NCBI RefSeq assembly: GCF_004664715.2
Contig: NC_051076.1
Coordinates: 691,800 to 755,799, forward strand
Source of the DNA: Peromyscus leucopus
Taxonomy: Eukaryota; Chordata; Mammalia; Rodentia; Cricetidae
Length of the DNA: 64,000 bases
Direction: 5' to 3'
How positions within the stretch are numbered: the stretch's first letter is position 1; each line of letters starts with the position of its first letter. Shown here one piece after another: positions 36,901-51,400 of this stretch. The notes below the pieces were generated by a model. It worked only from the letters and a program-made list of their open reading frames with translations. It had not been told where the DNA came from and ran no database searches. Made by a program: the position numbers and the translations under genes.

Positions 36901-39900
36901 AAGGAAGATGGAGGAGGAGGACATCAGGGAGGATGGAGGAGGAGGACATCAGGGAAGATGGAGGAGGACATCAGGGAAGATGGAGGAGGACATCAGGGAA
37001 GATGGAGGAGGAGGACATCAGGGGAGATGGAGGAGGAGGACATCAGGGAGGATGGAGGAGGAGGACATCAGGGAGGGTGGAGGAGGAGGACATCAGGGAG
37101 GGTGGAGGAGGAGGACATCAGGGAAGGTGGAGGAGGAGGACATCAGGGAAGGTGGAGGAGGAGGACATCAGGGAAGATGGAGGAAGAGGACATCAGGGAG
37201 GATGGAGGAGGAGGACATCAGGGAAGATGGAAGAAGAGGACATCAGGGAAGATGGAGGAGGAGGACATCGGGAAGATGGAGGAGGAGGACATCAGGGAGG
37301 ATGGAGGAGGAGGACATCAGGGAAGATGGAGGATGGAGGAGGAGGACATCAGGGTATAAGAACAGAACAGAGAACAGAGTAGGAACAAGCAAAATTAAAA
37401 TGAAGCTTTGGCCATCAGATAAAGTACCCATGTGTGTCTGTCCAGTAGTTGGCTGACTCCACGCTTCCTCTTCAGTTTCTGTCTTGATGAGGGCAAGTCT
37501 TCTCACCAAGTTAGTTTAAAATTTATTTTATTGATTTCTACATTTGTTTTTTAAGAGACATTTTACTGAAATGCACTTAACGTGCGTATTCCGATTGTCC
37601 TCCGTATGATGGTAGAGATGTGTACCATCAGCACAAGATTTAAACATTGTGGTTTCATCTCTGGTATATTTTCTGCTGAAGGGAGGGCAGTATTAGTACA
37701 TCATCACACTTTATAAGCACTGTAGTTATTCATGCCTTGGCTTTTCCACCCATATTCTCCCACCTCTCAGTCCTTATCTTACTTATCCTACTTTCTCTGT
37801 ATTTATCCTTTGGGGACATTCATAAGAATAATCCTCTTATTTACTTAATTGTGTATATTTTAACTTATATATTTTCATTCCCTACCTCCTCTCCCATATC
37901 CTTGTAAATAACCTAAACCTCTGAGAACTAATGCACCTGTACTTTTGTTAAGATTTATTCTTTAAGATTCTACATAAGACTGAAGTCTCTGCCTGGTTAT
38001 TTGATTTTTTTTTTATCTTTTTTTTTTTTAATTTATTTTACAATACTATTCAGTTCTACATTATAGCCACAGATTCCCTTGTTCTCTTCCTTCCTGCCCC
38101 CCTCCCCTTCCCCCCAGCCCACCTCCCATTCCCACCTCCTCCAGATCAAGGTCTCCCCCGAGGACTGGGATCAACCTGATAGACTCAGTCCAGGCAGGTC
38201 CAGTCCCCTCCTCACAGATTGAGCCAAGCATCCCTGCATAAGTCCCAGGTTTCAAACAGCTAACTCATGCAACAAGCCCAGGACCTGGTACCACTGCCTA
38301 GATGCCTCCCAAACAGATCAAGCCAATCGACTGTCTCACCTATTCAGAGGGCCTGATCCAGTTGGGGGCCCCTCAGCCTTTGGTTCATAGTTCATGTGTT
38401 TCCATTCATTTGGTTATTTGTCTTTGTGCTTTATCCAACCTTCGTTTCAACAATTCTCGATCATATACACCCTCTTCTTTCTCACTAATTAGACTCCCAG
38501 CGCTCCACCAGGGGTCTAGCCGTGGATGTCTGCATCCAGATTCCTCAGTCCTTGGATGGGGTTTATGGCACAACTATTAGGGTGTTTGGCCATCCGATCA
38601 CCAGAATAGGTCAGTCCCGGCTGTCTCTCGACCATTGCCAGCAGTCTTTTGTGAGGGTATCTTTGTGGATTTCTGTGGGCCTCTTTAGCTCTTTGTTTCT
38701 TCCTTTTCTCATGTGGTCTTCATTTACCATGGTCTCCTATTCCTTGTTCTCCCTCTCTTTTCTTGATCCAGCTAGGATCTCCCGCTCTCTGTCCCTTGAC
38801 CCTTGCCCTTCATTGCTCCCACTCATGTCCAGGCTGTTCGTGTAGATCTCATCCATTTCTCTGTGTCTTTCTTGGGGTCCCTTTTTCCAGGTAGCCTCAC
38901 TGGTGATGTGAGTAACAGTCTAGTCATCCTTGTTCCACATCTAGCATCTTCCTATGAGTGAGTACATACCATATTTGTCTTTCTGAGTCTGGGTTACCTC
39001 ACTCAGGATGATTTTTTCTAGATCCATCCATTTGTCTGCAAACCTCATGATGTCATTGCCAAAAGTGTACAATGGAAAAAAGAAAGCATCTTCAACAAAT
39101 GGTGCTGGCATAACTGGATATCAACGTGTAGAAGGCTGCAAATAGATCCATATCTGTCACCGTGCACAAAACTTAAGTCCAAGTGGATCAAGGACCTCAA
39201 CATAAATCCAGCTACTCTGAACCTGCTAGAAAACAAAGTAGGAAGTAGTCTTGAACGCATTGGCATAGGAGATCACTTCCTAAATATAACACCAGTAGCA
39301 CAGACACTGAGACAAACAATCAATCAATGGGACCTCTTGAAACTGAGAAGCTTTTGTAGAGCAAAGGATACGGTCAACAAGGCAAAGCGACAGCCTACAG
39401 AATGGGAAAAGATCTTTACCAACCCCACATGTGACAGAGGACTCAAGAAATTAGACATCAAAACGACCAACAGTCCAATTGAGAAATGGGCTTTAGAACT
39501 AAACAGAGAATTCTCAACAGAGGAAACTCAAATGGCTGAAAGACATTTAAGGAATTGCTCAACATCCCTAATCATCAGGGAAATGCAAATCAAAACAACT
39601 CTGAGATACCAACTTACGCCTGTCAGAATGGCTAAGATCAAAAACACTGAAGACACTTTATGCTGGAGAGGATGTGGAACTAGGGGAACTCTCCTCCACT
39701 GCTGGTGGGAATGCAAGCTTGTACAACCACTTTGGAAATCAATATGGCGATTTCTTAGAAAATTGGGAATCAATCTTCCCCCAAGATCCAGCTATACCAC
39801 TCCTGGGCATATACCCAAGAAATGCTCAATCATACCACAAGAGCACTTGCTCAGCTATGTTCATATCAGCATTGTTTGTAATAGCCAAAACCTGGAAACA

Positions 39901-42900
39901 ACCTAGATGCCCTTCAACTGAAGAATGGATAAATAAATTGTGGCACATATACACAATGGAATACTACTCAGCAGAGAAAAACAATGGTTATTTGATTTTA
40001 TTGTAAGGTTCTCTAGTTTCGTTCATGTTTTTACAAATGACAGAGTTTTATTTTGTATGAGCTAAGTATCTCATGTATCTATAACACATTTTCTTTATCA
40101 CCTGGTAAGCATCTTGGCTGTTGTGAATAGTTCTACAATAAATATGTATACCTCTTTAACATAAAACTTTCCCATCCTAAGAGTTTATATTCAGTAGTGG
40201 TAGTTGAGTATATGGTAGTTCTTTCCTATTTTAGATAGTCTTTATACTGTTTGCACATGGCTGTGCTTGTTCTGCTCTTACCAACAGCAACCAGGGGTCC
40301 TTTCCTTCACTTTGATAGTAGCCATTAGTTAATGAGTCCTCCAATAACTCAAACCTAAAAGGTTATGTTTGGAATTCTTGCACAGAGGTGGTAACCTGGA
40401 GGTTTGTAAGCTCTGGACCCATATGCTTTCCCTATAAAGCTCTTCATGTCTATACTTTGTAATTTCCTTTATGGCAGATATAAGTGCGCCTTACGTCTTT
40501 CTCGGTTCTAAGAGCCAAGGAGAAAATTTGATCAAAGGAGGTAGTTTGGGGAACCCACTTTGATAGACAGTCAGATTTTAGTGGATATGCTTTGAGTTTT
40601 TTTTCCATTTAGGTTGATGTTGTTTATGTTGCTATAGATTGTCTATTATGTTGAGGTATGGCCCATATATTCCTATCATTCCAGGACTTTTATCATGAAA
40701 GGATGATGGATTTTGTTAAAGGCCTTTTCTGAATCTAATGAGATGATCATTTGGTTTTGTCTTATGTCTCTTTGTGTGGTAGATTAAATTTATCAATTTA
40801 TATATGAACCATGTTTGGGATGAATCCAACTTGATCATGGTAGACAATCTTTTTGATATTTTCATGGATTCAGTTTTTCAAGTATTTAATTGAGAATTTT
40901 TGCATCTATGTTCATAAGGGATATTGGTCTATAATTTTTTGGGGAGGGGTGGGTGTTTGTAATTTAGGTATTAAGTAATAGTGGCCTCATAAAAAGAAAC
41001 GTGAAATGTCCCTTCAGTTTCTCTTTTGAAGAATAATTTGAGGAATATTGGCATAAAGTCTTCCTTGAGAGTATCCACTAGAAAGAGCTAAGCTATGTCT
41101 AAATCAAGAGATGGAGTCCCCATGGAATGGAGATGGGATGAGTAAAGGGGTACCTACAAGCAGACTGCTACAGGACTGAGAGTGTTGCATTTTGTTTTAT
41201 TCTAGGCGTTTTGTATAGAAGCCAGAGTGGATAGTATCTTCCCTTCATGTATGTGTGTGCATATGTGCCCCGCCTGCAGGGCTTCAACGGGTTCTCGACC
41301 ACCCTAAGGAGGGAATGTAGGGAAAGGAGATACAAAGGAAAACACACCCAAGTCTAGATTCTGATCAAGGTGCAACTTTATTTCTCTTCCACAAAGGTTT
41401 ATATAGTTCCACAAGGTGGGGAGAGCAAGAAGCTGTCATCTGCATAAGGTGGGGCAAGCTAACAGGATGTTTGTATAGGATGTTTACAGGGTGAGAGGGT
41501 CAAGGGCTCTGACTCAATGTCCTGTTGCTAGGCAACCTGACTGTAAGATGATCTAGTTCCCCATCTTATTGGGGGTCTGTATTTTTCTACTAACTAGAGA
41601 TTCTGTCCTTGTCCCTGACACATATGTGTGTATATGCACATGTGTGTGATAATCTCTTCACTGTTGGGTTGGGTGGGTGTAGGTTTTGTTAATGCTGTAT
41701 ATAATAAACTTCAGCATGTCACTTAGACTTACAGCAATAGACTCCAATTTCTTTGTGGTTTTTTTGTGGGGCCATCGCGCAATGAGGTCTTTTTTTAATG
41801 TTCTTACTTTACCTTTGCCTCTCATCAATCACTTGGACTTGCCACATCATAGAAAGACTCCCATCATGCTTTTCTTGTATGTAATTACTACTTTGTAAGT
41901 CACAATTCTGGAGGGATAGATTTCTTCATTGTGCTAGATGGGCTTCAGTGTTAAGCATTGTCTAAATTGCTGACTCTTGTTGCTGGAACCTTCTCAAAGC
42001 ACTGAGTGTCGTCTTCCTTCCATGGCTCACATGACACTCAAATTCTGCCTTATAGAGCTCTTCATAGAAATGCACAGACACTTTATCATTCTCTAGTAGT
42101 CTAGATGTATTTGCTTTGTATAAGAAAGAAAATATTGTGCCTTTATTTCAGTGGCAGCCAGTAACCACAGGCCCAGCACAACCACCAGGGAAGTTCCTCT
42201 TCTATCTTCACTTAGCCCTTTATCCTAACTTTTCTTTCTCATGAAAAGCCTGGACTAAGGATATGCAAGTGAAGACATACTTTTCTTATAGCAGATGCCT
42301 GGTATCATACTAGCTGTACTTTACCATTAAATATCTTTAAAACTTACCTCATTGTCATGTTTTCCTCTGTTCTTTTTCTTTCCTTCTTTTGTTCTGCAAA
42401 AGTGAAGTAGTTTCTGTTACAGGTTCAAGAAAAATTGTGATTGTATAGATTATTTGCCTTTTCTTGCTTTCTAGAATCTAAACAGAAGCCAAAACAGTAA
42501 TTCATAATTGAATGAGTATGTCTCTGTGTGTAATACCTTCGGAATCCTTAATGTAAAACTATTTCTTATATGAGTTTAAGCTTTTTTTTTTTCTTTTGTT
42601 TTTATCTGTTTTGATTTTTGTTTGGTTTTGTTTCATGAGATAGGATCTCACTTATATCCCAGATTGGCTTAGAATTTATTCATTTCCCCCCAGGGTGAGT
42701 GTACACTTGATCCTTCTGCCCCTGCCTCTCCAAATCAAGAAATGTTAAAGGACAAATCTTTAGTTGAGTCTTGGCAGCTAGTATTGCTTGTTTGTTTGTT
42801 TGTTTGTTGTGGTTCTCAGTGATTTCCTTGGAGATGTGTTTTGCCTCCCAGGGTACCTGGTACCTGTTGTTTTGACTTATTGCTGTGACTTGTCAGTTGC

Positions 42901-45900
42901 TTCAATAATCATGGTTCATAAAAACATTCCCATATGAAGAAACAGAAAGAATAATAAGATTCTTAAAGAACATTTATTTGTTCTAGACATCTTAGGTTTA
43001 AGAGATTATTGCAGTTGTTAACTTTCCATGGTCCCTCAGTGACCTTTTCAGAAAATACCTTTTCAGAAAATGTATTCCTATCCCTAAGGAAGTAACTGGT
43101 AATTGACTGAATAGACTCAATTTTTCTAATGCTTTATTTTTTTTTTCATCATCTACATTTTTATTTAGAGTTTTGGAGGCTGGAAAGGCAAATGTCATTT
43201 TACCAAAAAATTCTCCAAGTGGGATAACTCATGTGATTGCCAGTAATGCAAGAATCAGTGCTGAGCAAGAGCAAAAGAACTTTAAGGCTCCGTTTTATCC
43301 AATTCAGTATTTAGGGGATTTTCTTTTAGAGGTAAGTACAATAAGTACTAGACATCTTAAAATGTTTGTTTTTATAAAGTATCAACAGAGTGAAATGAAG
43401 TCTTTCTATGTCGGTACCAGAGGATAGGGTCTAGGCTACCCCTTAGACACCAAAGTTTACAGATGCTAAGCTCTCAAAACCCCTTATGTAAAATAACAGA
43501 GGGTTTAACTGTCATGTGTATTCACCTTCCTATACACTTTGAATTATCTCTAGATTACTACAAGCCTACATGTTTAGTACCAGTCAGATTTAAGCATTAT
43601 AGGCCTGTTATCCAGCTGGGTTTATCGATTTCATGGATTTAGAACATGTAGAAATGGAGGACTGAATATTTATATTAAAATTGAGTTCTGAATTTTGAAA
43701 ATGCAATAATTAGAAACATGAAATGGGATATTTTAAGGCATTCTCAATTTCTTCAATAGTTGAGAATGTGGGTATAGATTTGAGAGAAACAAGTTAAACT
43801 TGTTTCAGTCTCTACTCATACCATAAATGCTTTAGTGGTATATGCGAAAAGTAATTTTAATTATTTTACCATACTATAATAAAATAGCAGAGAATGCATG
43901 GCATATAAATTTGAGATTGCTATCTCTTTTTGAAAAGAGAGAATTATTTCTAAGATTTAGAAGTAATTTCCTGTCCTGTTCCCCCTTCTTTCTTCTTCCT
44001 TTGTCATATAAATACCAATCTCAAGTTTTTGAACAGGGATCAAACTCTAGATGAAACTCCTAATAGATAAGTGAAGAATTTATGACTCACTCATAGGGTT
44101 AGAGAAAGCTCAGGGTATTCATAAATAACCTTCATCTATGAACAGTCATACTCCTTCCATTCTACCTCATTTCAGTGGATACCATGAAATGATCCCTGTT
44201 AGCTTGTACATAGTGCCAGGGACCTAGAATCACTTTTCAAAACCTTCCTTCCCTGATTTCTTGTATCCAGTCATTACTAAGTCATATCAGTTCTATTTCA
44301 CATATCTCTTGATTCAAACAGCTTCTCTTTTTTTCTAACATCATACTAACATCAAATCTTTTCTTTGTGCACCTAGAATAAATTTCTACCTAATATTCTA
44401 CTTTTAACTTTGTGTTTTCCATAATATGTCCCGATCACCTCACACAGAACTGGAACATGGATTCTCATTTCATATTTGTTAGATCAGCAGAAATTGTGAA
44501 AGCCTTCTGAATCTTCTGAGAGTACACATAATGTCTTTCTATACTCACCTTTTCCTGGTGAGCAGTAGCAGTGTAAGCTTAGAAAATTGGATTTAGTTCA
44601 TTGGATGTATCATTTGAACTATAGGAAATGTCATTGTCCTTGACAGTGATTGATCTAGGAATGATCATGTGGTCATATCTTTGGGGTAGTGAGAAGTGTA
44701 AGAGATAAAATATTTCCTCCTCAGTCTATCCTTGATAAGAAGACAACCATATAGACAACTGAATGAAGGTAGAATCCGGACACTTACCTGGCCCTAGAGG
44801 TAGGCACCTACAATTCCAGAACTCTGGAAGAGTGAAGCAAAAGGATCATGAAGTCAGGCTGGTTTGGGCTCTGTAGCAGGACTGTGTCACAGGCAAAAAC
44901 AAAAAGGCTGAACCCTTGCTGATCCTGAGTTTCTGGATTTATCACTCTCAAAATGAGTTCTTTCATTGACCCTCATTGCCATTCTGAGGGTTAACACTTG
45001 TGTTGAGTTGTTTCAGGTGGTTTTCTAGTATGTGCCACCAGTGATGGAAAGTCATTCTTAAAGTATATCTGAATTAAATATTTTCTGTGAAGGTGAATGA
45101 TTGGAGCATATTATATAATAACCATACAAACTTAATATACAATAAAACTATGACAATATTAAGATTTAGCTGCTGAAGTACTAATGGACAGCAAACATGT
45201 CAACCAAAAGTAGCAGATAGCATCTAGTTTATATACTGAGTTTAAAATACATTGTCTTGTAAGTTCTGGGTCAGACAGAATTACGTAGCTGGTATAAGTG
45301 AGAAAAACTACATTGTGATTATTTCTAGGAAAAATGAGAAAGTTAACTTCATCTTACTCTTTTCTTCCAATTCTATGGCACAGAACACATTGTGCACCTC
45401 ACACACTTCCTTTAAAGTATTATCTCGAAAAGGTGCTGTGGAAATTGACTGAGTTAAAAATGGCGATCACAAAAACTCTTGTGTTTAATGTTCCTAAACT
45501 TTTAAGAAAGCTGAGTGGCAGATTTGGGTTAATATTTAGTCTAGGTTTGTAGGTCTGTATGGAAGACTTGCTATGCAATGCATTAGAGATATGAAATGAA
45601 TAGCATCAGATATCCATTTTTGAGGTATTTTGCTATTTAGTAATGGAGAAAGAACATAGAAATTATTAACTTCATTTTCTAGTAAAATGCAGGTTAGTAA
45701 AAAATTTGTAAAGTAAAGGAACACAAAGGGGCAAAATAACTAATATGTGTTAATTGTTGATCTGTCTGTCAGATTTACAGAAAGGAGAAGTTATTTTAGA
45801 ATACTTAAACTTCTTTGGACTGTGAACTAACGGAAACTAAGAGATCTGGGGTGATGGCTCCATGAGTGAAGTGTGAGGACATGAGTTCAGAGCTCTAGAA

Positions 45901-48371
45901 TCCATATAAAGCCCAACACGGTAGCACACATCTGTGATCCTAGACTGCTGTGGCGAAATGGGCAATGAAGACAGGACTATCCCTGGAAGCTCATGGGCCA
46001 GCTAGCCTAGCATACGCAGGAGCAAGCAATAAGAGATCCTGTCTCAAACAAGGTGGAAGGTGAAGATGACACCCAAACTTGTCCTCTAACCTCTACCCTT
46101 GGCACTTGTGCATATACAAGCATGCATGCTCACACACATCATAGTCACACAGAAATTTTCTTAAAAGACGGTAATTAAAATGAGTTGAGGAACATATACA
46201 AGAGGGGCAACATAAAGACTTTCTAAGTTAAATCAACTAATTTTATCTAGATTTCTGCTTTGCTTGTTCTGAGATATAATGAAGTCATTTTGTTCTATGC
46301 CATAGTACATGCAGTAGTATGTCGCTGGGTGTGTTAAAGTTCATTCCTAATCTTGCTGTGGTTGTGAGAATTATTAGAACTGCTGCTCTGTGCCGACAGT
46401 GATCACTGTGTACACTATGCTAATCACTTTATACTCTCTTTCTTATTTAAACCTCTATTTCTATGCAGTTGGAATTATAGCCATCCCACTTCAAGTTGAT
46501 GAAATTGAGGTACAGTGGATTAAATAAATCGTCTGACTTCCCATAACTGTCATATTATAAGAGTAAAGTGCCACTCAGTGAATTTTGTTTTCTTTACTAA
46601 AATCTACCCCATTTGCCACATCTCTCATTTGGGTTATTTTTAGGTTTCATTCACTGACTTTTTATGTAAGTAGTTAAAATTTTGTAATGGATTTAAATAT
46701 CACAAGATAGTAGTTAATTATGAAATTTCCATGTAAGAGTCAAAGAAAAATCTTTATAAAACTGTTCTTATACCTGAGGTTCAGGGAACCTGAGGAAGAG
46801 AGAGTGGAAGGATTCTAAGACCCAGGAGATGAGGGAGTTTTCCATGAGATCCTCTCTTCGCTACTGTCAGAAGTTGCACCACATAGTCTTACCAGCATGA
46901 CTGCCTAAAACTAAACAAAGACCACCACCAGAGTGCATGGGAGAAAGCCCACTAGGCTTCAGCTGTGCACAGAGAGCTACAGGCACCTAAGGAATGCTGA
47001 GAATGGGAGAGAGAGTCTTCTCCAGGGTAGAGCCCAATTACTTACCCAGTCCCAAATGGGCAGCCCTGAAAATACAAAAAACATACAAGGAGCATTATAC
47101 AGACTGAACAGGTTGTAGTTAAGACACATACTTATACATACACATATACATATGTGCATGTAACAACAATTAGTGGGGAAAAAAGAGCCATGAATGTGGA
47201 AACAAGCAAGGATGGTTTGGTGGGATGAGAGAAAAGCAAAATGATGTAACTGTTTTATAATCTCAAAAAGAAAAAGATCCACCCCCACCCCTGGCCTAAA
47301 AAAAAAAAAAAACAAGGTATAGTCAGACATAGTGTTACACGTGGATAATCCCAGCACTTGGGAATCTGTAGCAAAAGATCACAAATCCAAGACCAGTAAA
47401 AGCTACATAGTGATTTCCAGCCCACTTGAGCTATACGCTGATGAGCTCTATTTTTGTTGTTTTGTTTTTTCAAAGGCTGTAGTCTGTGTTAAGGACTAAG
47501 TAGCATTTTAAACACTGTTGTTTGTTACTTGATTTCTCAAGTTGTAATCTTGTTATTAATCCCAAATCCAGTCTCATGAATTCTTTTATTCAAATTGTGT
47601 GACAAATGCCTTGGCAGGATATTAGAATTAGACTTGAGAGTCGAGTATTTACACCTGATCCAAGACAGACACTAAGTTAGACATCTGAAAGAAACAAAGT
47701 AGGCTAACTAGGATTTCCACATCTGTATTCCTAGGTGATAGACTTTTATAAATCAGTGGACTTTTAATTACACACTGACATATAGCACTGTACTGCATAA
47801 AATAGACTAGATGTGAACTTCTTTCCATATAATAGATGTGGAGAAAAGCCTTACAATGCTTAAAACCTAGTTGGTGCTAAACAATATTTGTAAAGTAAGG
47901 AATTTTAAAAGAAGAATATTTTAAAAGAAGAAATTTACATTTAAAATAATTTCTATAATTTAGGTATTTTAGTTTAGAGAAGGGTTTATGTTACATTCTT
48001 TTTAAATAATATTTTTATTATTTCTTTGAGTTAATGATATATTTTGATCATATTCACTCCTAACTCCTCCCAGGTCCACTCCTACCTCCCTACCCACCCT
48101 ACTTTATGCACTTTGTTTCCCTCTCCCTTCCCCTTCCTCTTTACCCACCCCCCTTTCTTTCTTCCCTTCCTTCCTCTCTCAGTCCCTGGAGTCCAGTTTG
48201 CTATGGGGTGTTGGGCTTGCCATGAAGTGTGGTTGATACGCCAGAAAACTGGTCCTGCTTTTCTCAGCAGCTAGTCATTGCTAGTAGCTGTTCAGCTAAG
48301 CATGGGACTACATGCCCACTCTCACTCCAGTACTGAGATATTGTCTGGCTTGAACTTGCACAGATTTTGTA

Positions 48372-48421
<50 letters not shown>

Positions 48422-51400
48422 CATGTATATTTGGATGTGGGCAAGAGATCATCTTCAGATGTTGTCCCTCGGGAAGCCACATTTATGCGTGGCTCCTGGG
48501 ATTTGGACCTCACTGGAGACATTGAGGGAATGATGGAATGATGGACACAGAAAAGCTGGGGATTGGGTGGCCTCAGCTTTTAGATGAAGGAGCTGAAGTA
48601 CCCCTTAAAGTCAGCATATTTATTATGTATAATTGAATAGTGAGGTGGGGTTTTGCATACAGCTGGACAAGGAGGCAGGGTGTTACAGCATGGAGGCAAA
48701 GTTTGTGGTTTATAGCTGGATCAAGGAGGCAGGTTTAGCTAATCTCTGTAGGACCTCTCTCTGTAGGGGAGCAGTGTTCAGGGTATTAATATCTGGAAGG
48801 GGAAGTCTATGGGGCACATTTCCTGTACACACTGTCCCTACTTGTATTTGGTACCCAGAGGAAGACTTTGCCATCCCTGAGCCTGTGGTTTCTTGACACA
48901 TCTGTGCCCATGTCAACAGCACACATTTACTCATGATTTTACTCACTCAGGACTTCCTCTGCTCCCTACATTAGGAGTCATCTCTACCTTGCTCTTTGGA
49001 GTCAGGGTTTCTTTCTGGATTTGCAGATAGCTGAATATGCTAGGCTTGCTGACTAGCAAACCCTATAGATTAGCCCGCCTTTGTCTCACTAGTGCTAGGA
49101 TGTTAGACACACGCCACCACTGTACTGGCTAGTTTTATGTGAACTTGACATAAGCTAAGAGTTACCTGAAAGGAGGGGGACTCAGTTGAGAAAATGCCTC
49201 CATAAGATCCATTTGTAGGGCATTTCTTAATTAGTTATTGGAGTGAGATTCAGTTCATTGTGGGTGGTACCATCCTTGTGCTGATGGACCTGGGTTCTGT
49301 AAAAAAAGCAGGGTGAACAAGCCATGATGAGCAGGCCACCAAGCAACACCCTTCCATGGCCTCTGCATCAGCTCCTACTTTCATGTTCCTGCCCTGCTTG
49401 AGTTCCTGCCTTCACTGCTTTTGATGATGAGCTGTGATATGGAAGTGTGAGTGAAATGAACCCCTGTCCTCCCCATGTTGCTTTTTGTCATGGTGTTTCA
49501 TCACTGCAATAGTAACCCTAAGACAAGTTGGTACCAGGGTGGTGGGGTATTGTTGTGACAGACCTGACCATGCTGGTTTTGGGAGGATTGTGGAAGGACT
49601 TTGGAACTTGGGGCTAGAAAAACCATTGAGTGTTGAGCTTGGAAGGTAAGAATGTTTAGAGCAGTGCAGATAATGGAGTCCTGGTTTGTGAAGTTTCAGA
49701 GGAAAGCAAAGACCCTACCAAGTTTTTTTGCATGAAGAATATATAGTGTCTGGTCATCTGGAGCTGAAGATTTGGCTGTGATTAACAAGGAACTTGAACT
49801 TAAAGTAAAACCTTCACTTTATTGAGACAATGGATGCTAGGCAGCTGGGGCTGAAGAATCAGCTGTGATTAAGAAGAGGCCAGCACTATTGAGGTGAAGT
49901 CTTCTGGGAAGTGTTAACTCAAAGTCAAACACAGAACCTGTGGTCCAGAGGCAGCCAAGGTTTTACCTCCTGCTGGTGGCTCAGCTAGTTATTGTAAGAG
50001 TCACCTAGGTAGTACTGGTTTTGAAGGCATGAAGGGCTCATGGAGAGTAACTGAGGCTTGGCACTGTCTGGCATGGCTCAGGTTCCTGAAGAGAGTCCAG
50101 GAGAGGCTCTAAAGGAAGGTGAAGTCCAGTTGCAGCCCAGGAGCCCAGTGTTTTGGAGATGCAGCAGCAGTGGTGTGGAGCCAGCCCAGCCACCATGGCT
50201 GCCCCTGGGAGTGGAACTCATAGCCTTATCTTTGGCTGTATAATCAAACGTTGTTTCAACTTAAATTTTTCACGTGTCACAGTTTATCTATCAGTGTCTA
50301 ATTCTTAAATCCGTAACTTAGAGTACTTGTGTAATACATCCCAGTGTGTAGATCTCTTGTGTAGCTCCTGAAAAGCATAAAAAGTACATGTTTCTGGTCT
50401 TTTTACTAATGATAATAAATGTTACTTTGCATTCTGTTTAACTGAAATCTTTGTAGAATTAGCCCTGATTTTAACCATTTATTTGTACAGGCTAGGGATT
50501 TATCTTCTTTCAACCATGTGAAGTTAAAAAACAAACTATTTTTCTTGCTGCAAATTCTTCCAAATAGAAATTGTTTATGTATTTAAGATGATTCTTTAAA
50601 AGGGAGAAAAAGAAGTTCTTATTTTTCTAAATTTTCACCTTAACTTCTGAGTTGATGTAGAAATTCCATCACTTGTTCTCAAGGGTTATTCTGGGCTCCA
50701 AAATTGCTGTCTGCTGACTGGGGACTCTTGCCTGAAGAGGGAGTCCCCGCAAATAAGGGAAGCAGTGTGGCAGACAGTTTAGACTCCGTTGTAATTATTG
50801 CCTAGGATGCTGGTCTTCCACGTCTCTATGCAAATATAAGTATGTGGACACTTGCACAGAGACATCCCGGGAACCATTGGGAGCTCACCTTTACTTTTAG
50901 CTTGTTTTCTTGCTACTACATGATATGTATAATTACATGGATACTTTATAAAGACTTAGAAAATCGTTTATGAACTCAATTCAGATTTTTTTTCAAGACT
51001 TTGCAGTAGCAGAAGGTAAAGGTGCTGTTCTGTAACATAGGTGCTGAATTATCTTGCAAATGAGAAATCTTATCAGTGCAAGGTTGAAAGGTAAACAGTC
51101 TATCCACAACTTGACAAATTTTAAGTCTAGATTGTAGTTTGTGTGGAGGTATGTATATATGCACTCAGGTACACTCTCAAGTGCAGAGGCCACCTTGTGA
51201 GGAGCTAGCTGTTAGCCTCAGATATCATTCCTTGAGAACAGTCCATCTTATTTTTTGGTTGTTTATTTTGTGGGTTTTGTTTTATTTGCATTTTATGTTT
51301 TTCTCTTTCTTTGGTACTTGTTTCTTGAGACAGGGTTTCTGGAGTTTGCCATGTAAACTATGGCAGCTGGCCAGCAAGCCCCCAGGATCTACCTGTCTCT

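Larger units (their letters stand above)
32452..43168 (+). other. SLF1: SLF1 intron 4
   Basis: 10717 bases, repeat-rich. It contains an L1 3' fragment (32590-32830), a B1 (33083-33234), a B3/B4 (33250-33545) and a SINE (34770-34990). It also holds old L1 pieces (35570-35870), the 25-bp minisatellite (36889-37354), an inverted young L1 (38009-39984), an L1 ORF2 fragment (40590-41090), a solo LTR (41266-41620) and a B4 (42580-42730). The remaining stretches, including 35185-35570 and 35870-36880, hold nothing I can name. Confidence 0.8.

Noticed and set aside
36885..37456. Plus-strand frames of 133-182 codons rich in Glu/Asp/Gly/Arg
   Set aside because: Produced by a stop-free 25-base minisatellite. 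The same peptide blocks appear in all three frames.
39337..40006. L1 ORF2 frames of 189 and 110 codons as a gene
   Set aside because: They are the C-terminal end of ORF2 in two frames inside a truncated, inverted L1. No promoter, ORF1 or catalytic part is present.
43173..43427. Independent gene starting at the internal ATG of SLF1 exon 5
   Set aside because: The first part is SLF1 exon 5 read in frame and the rest is intron read-through past a good donor at 43332.
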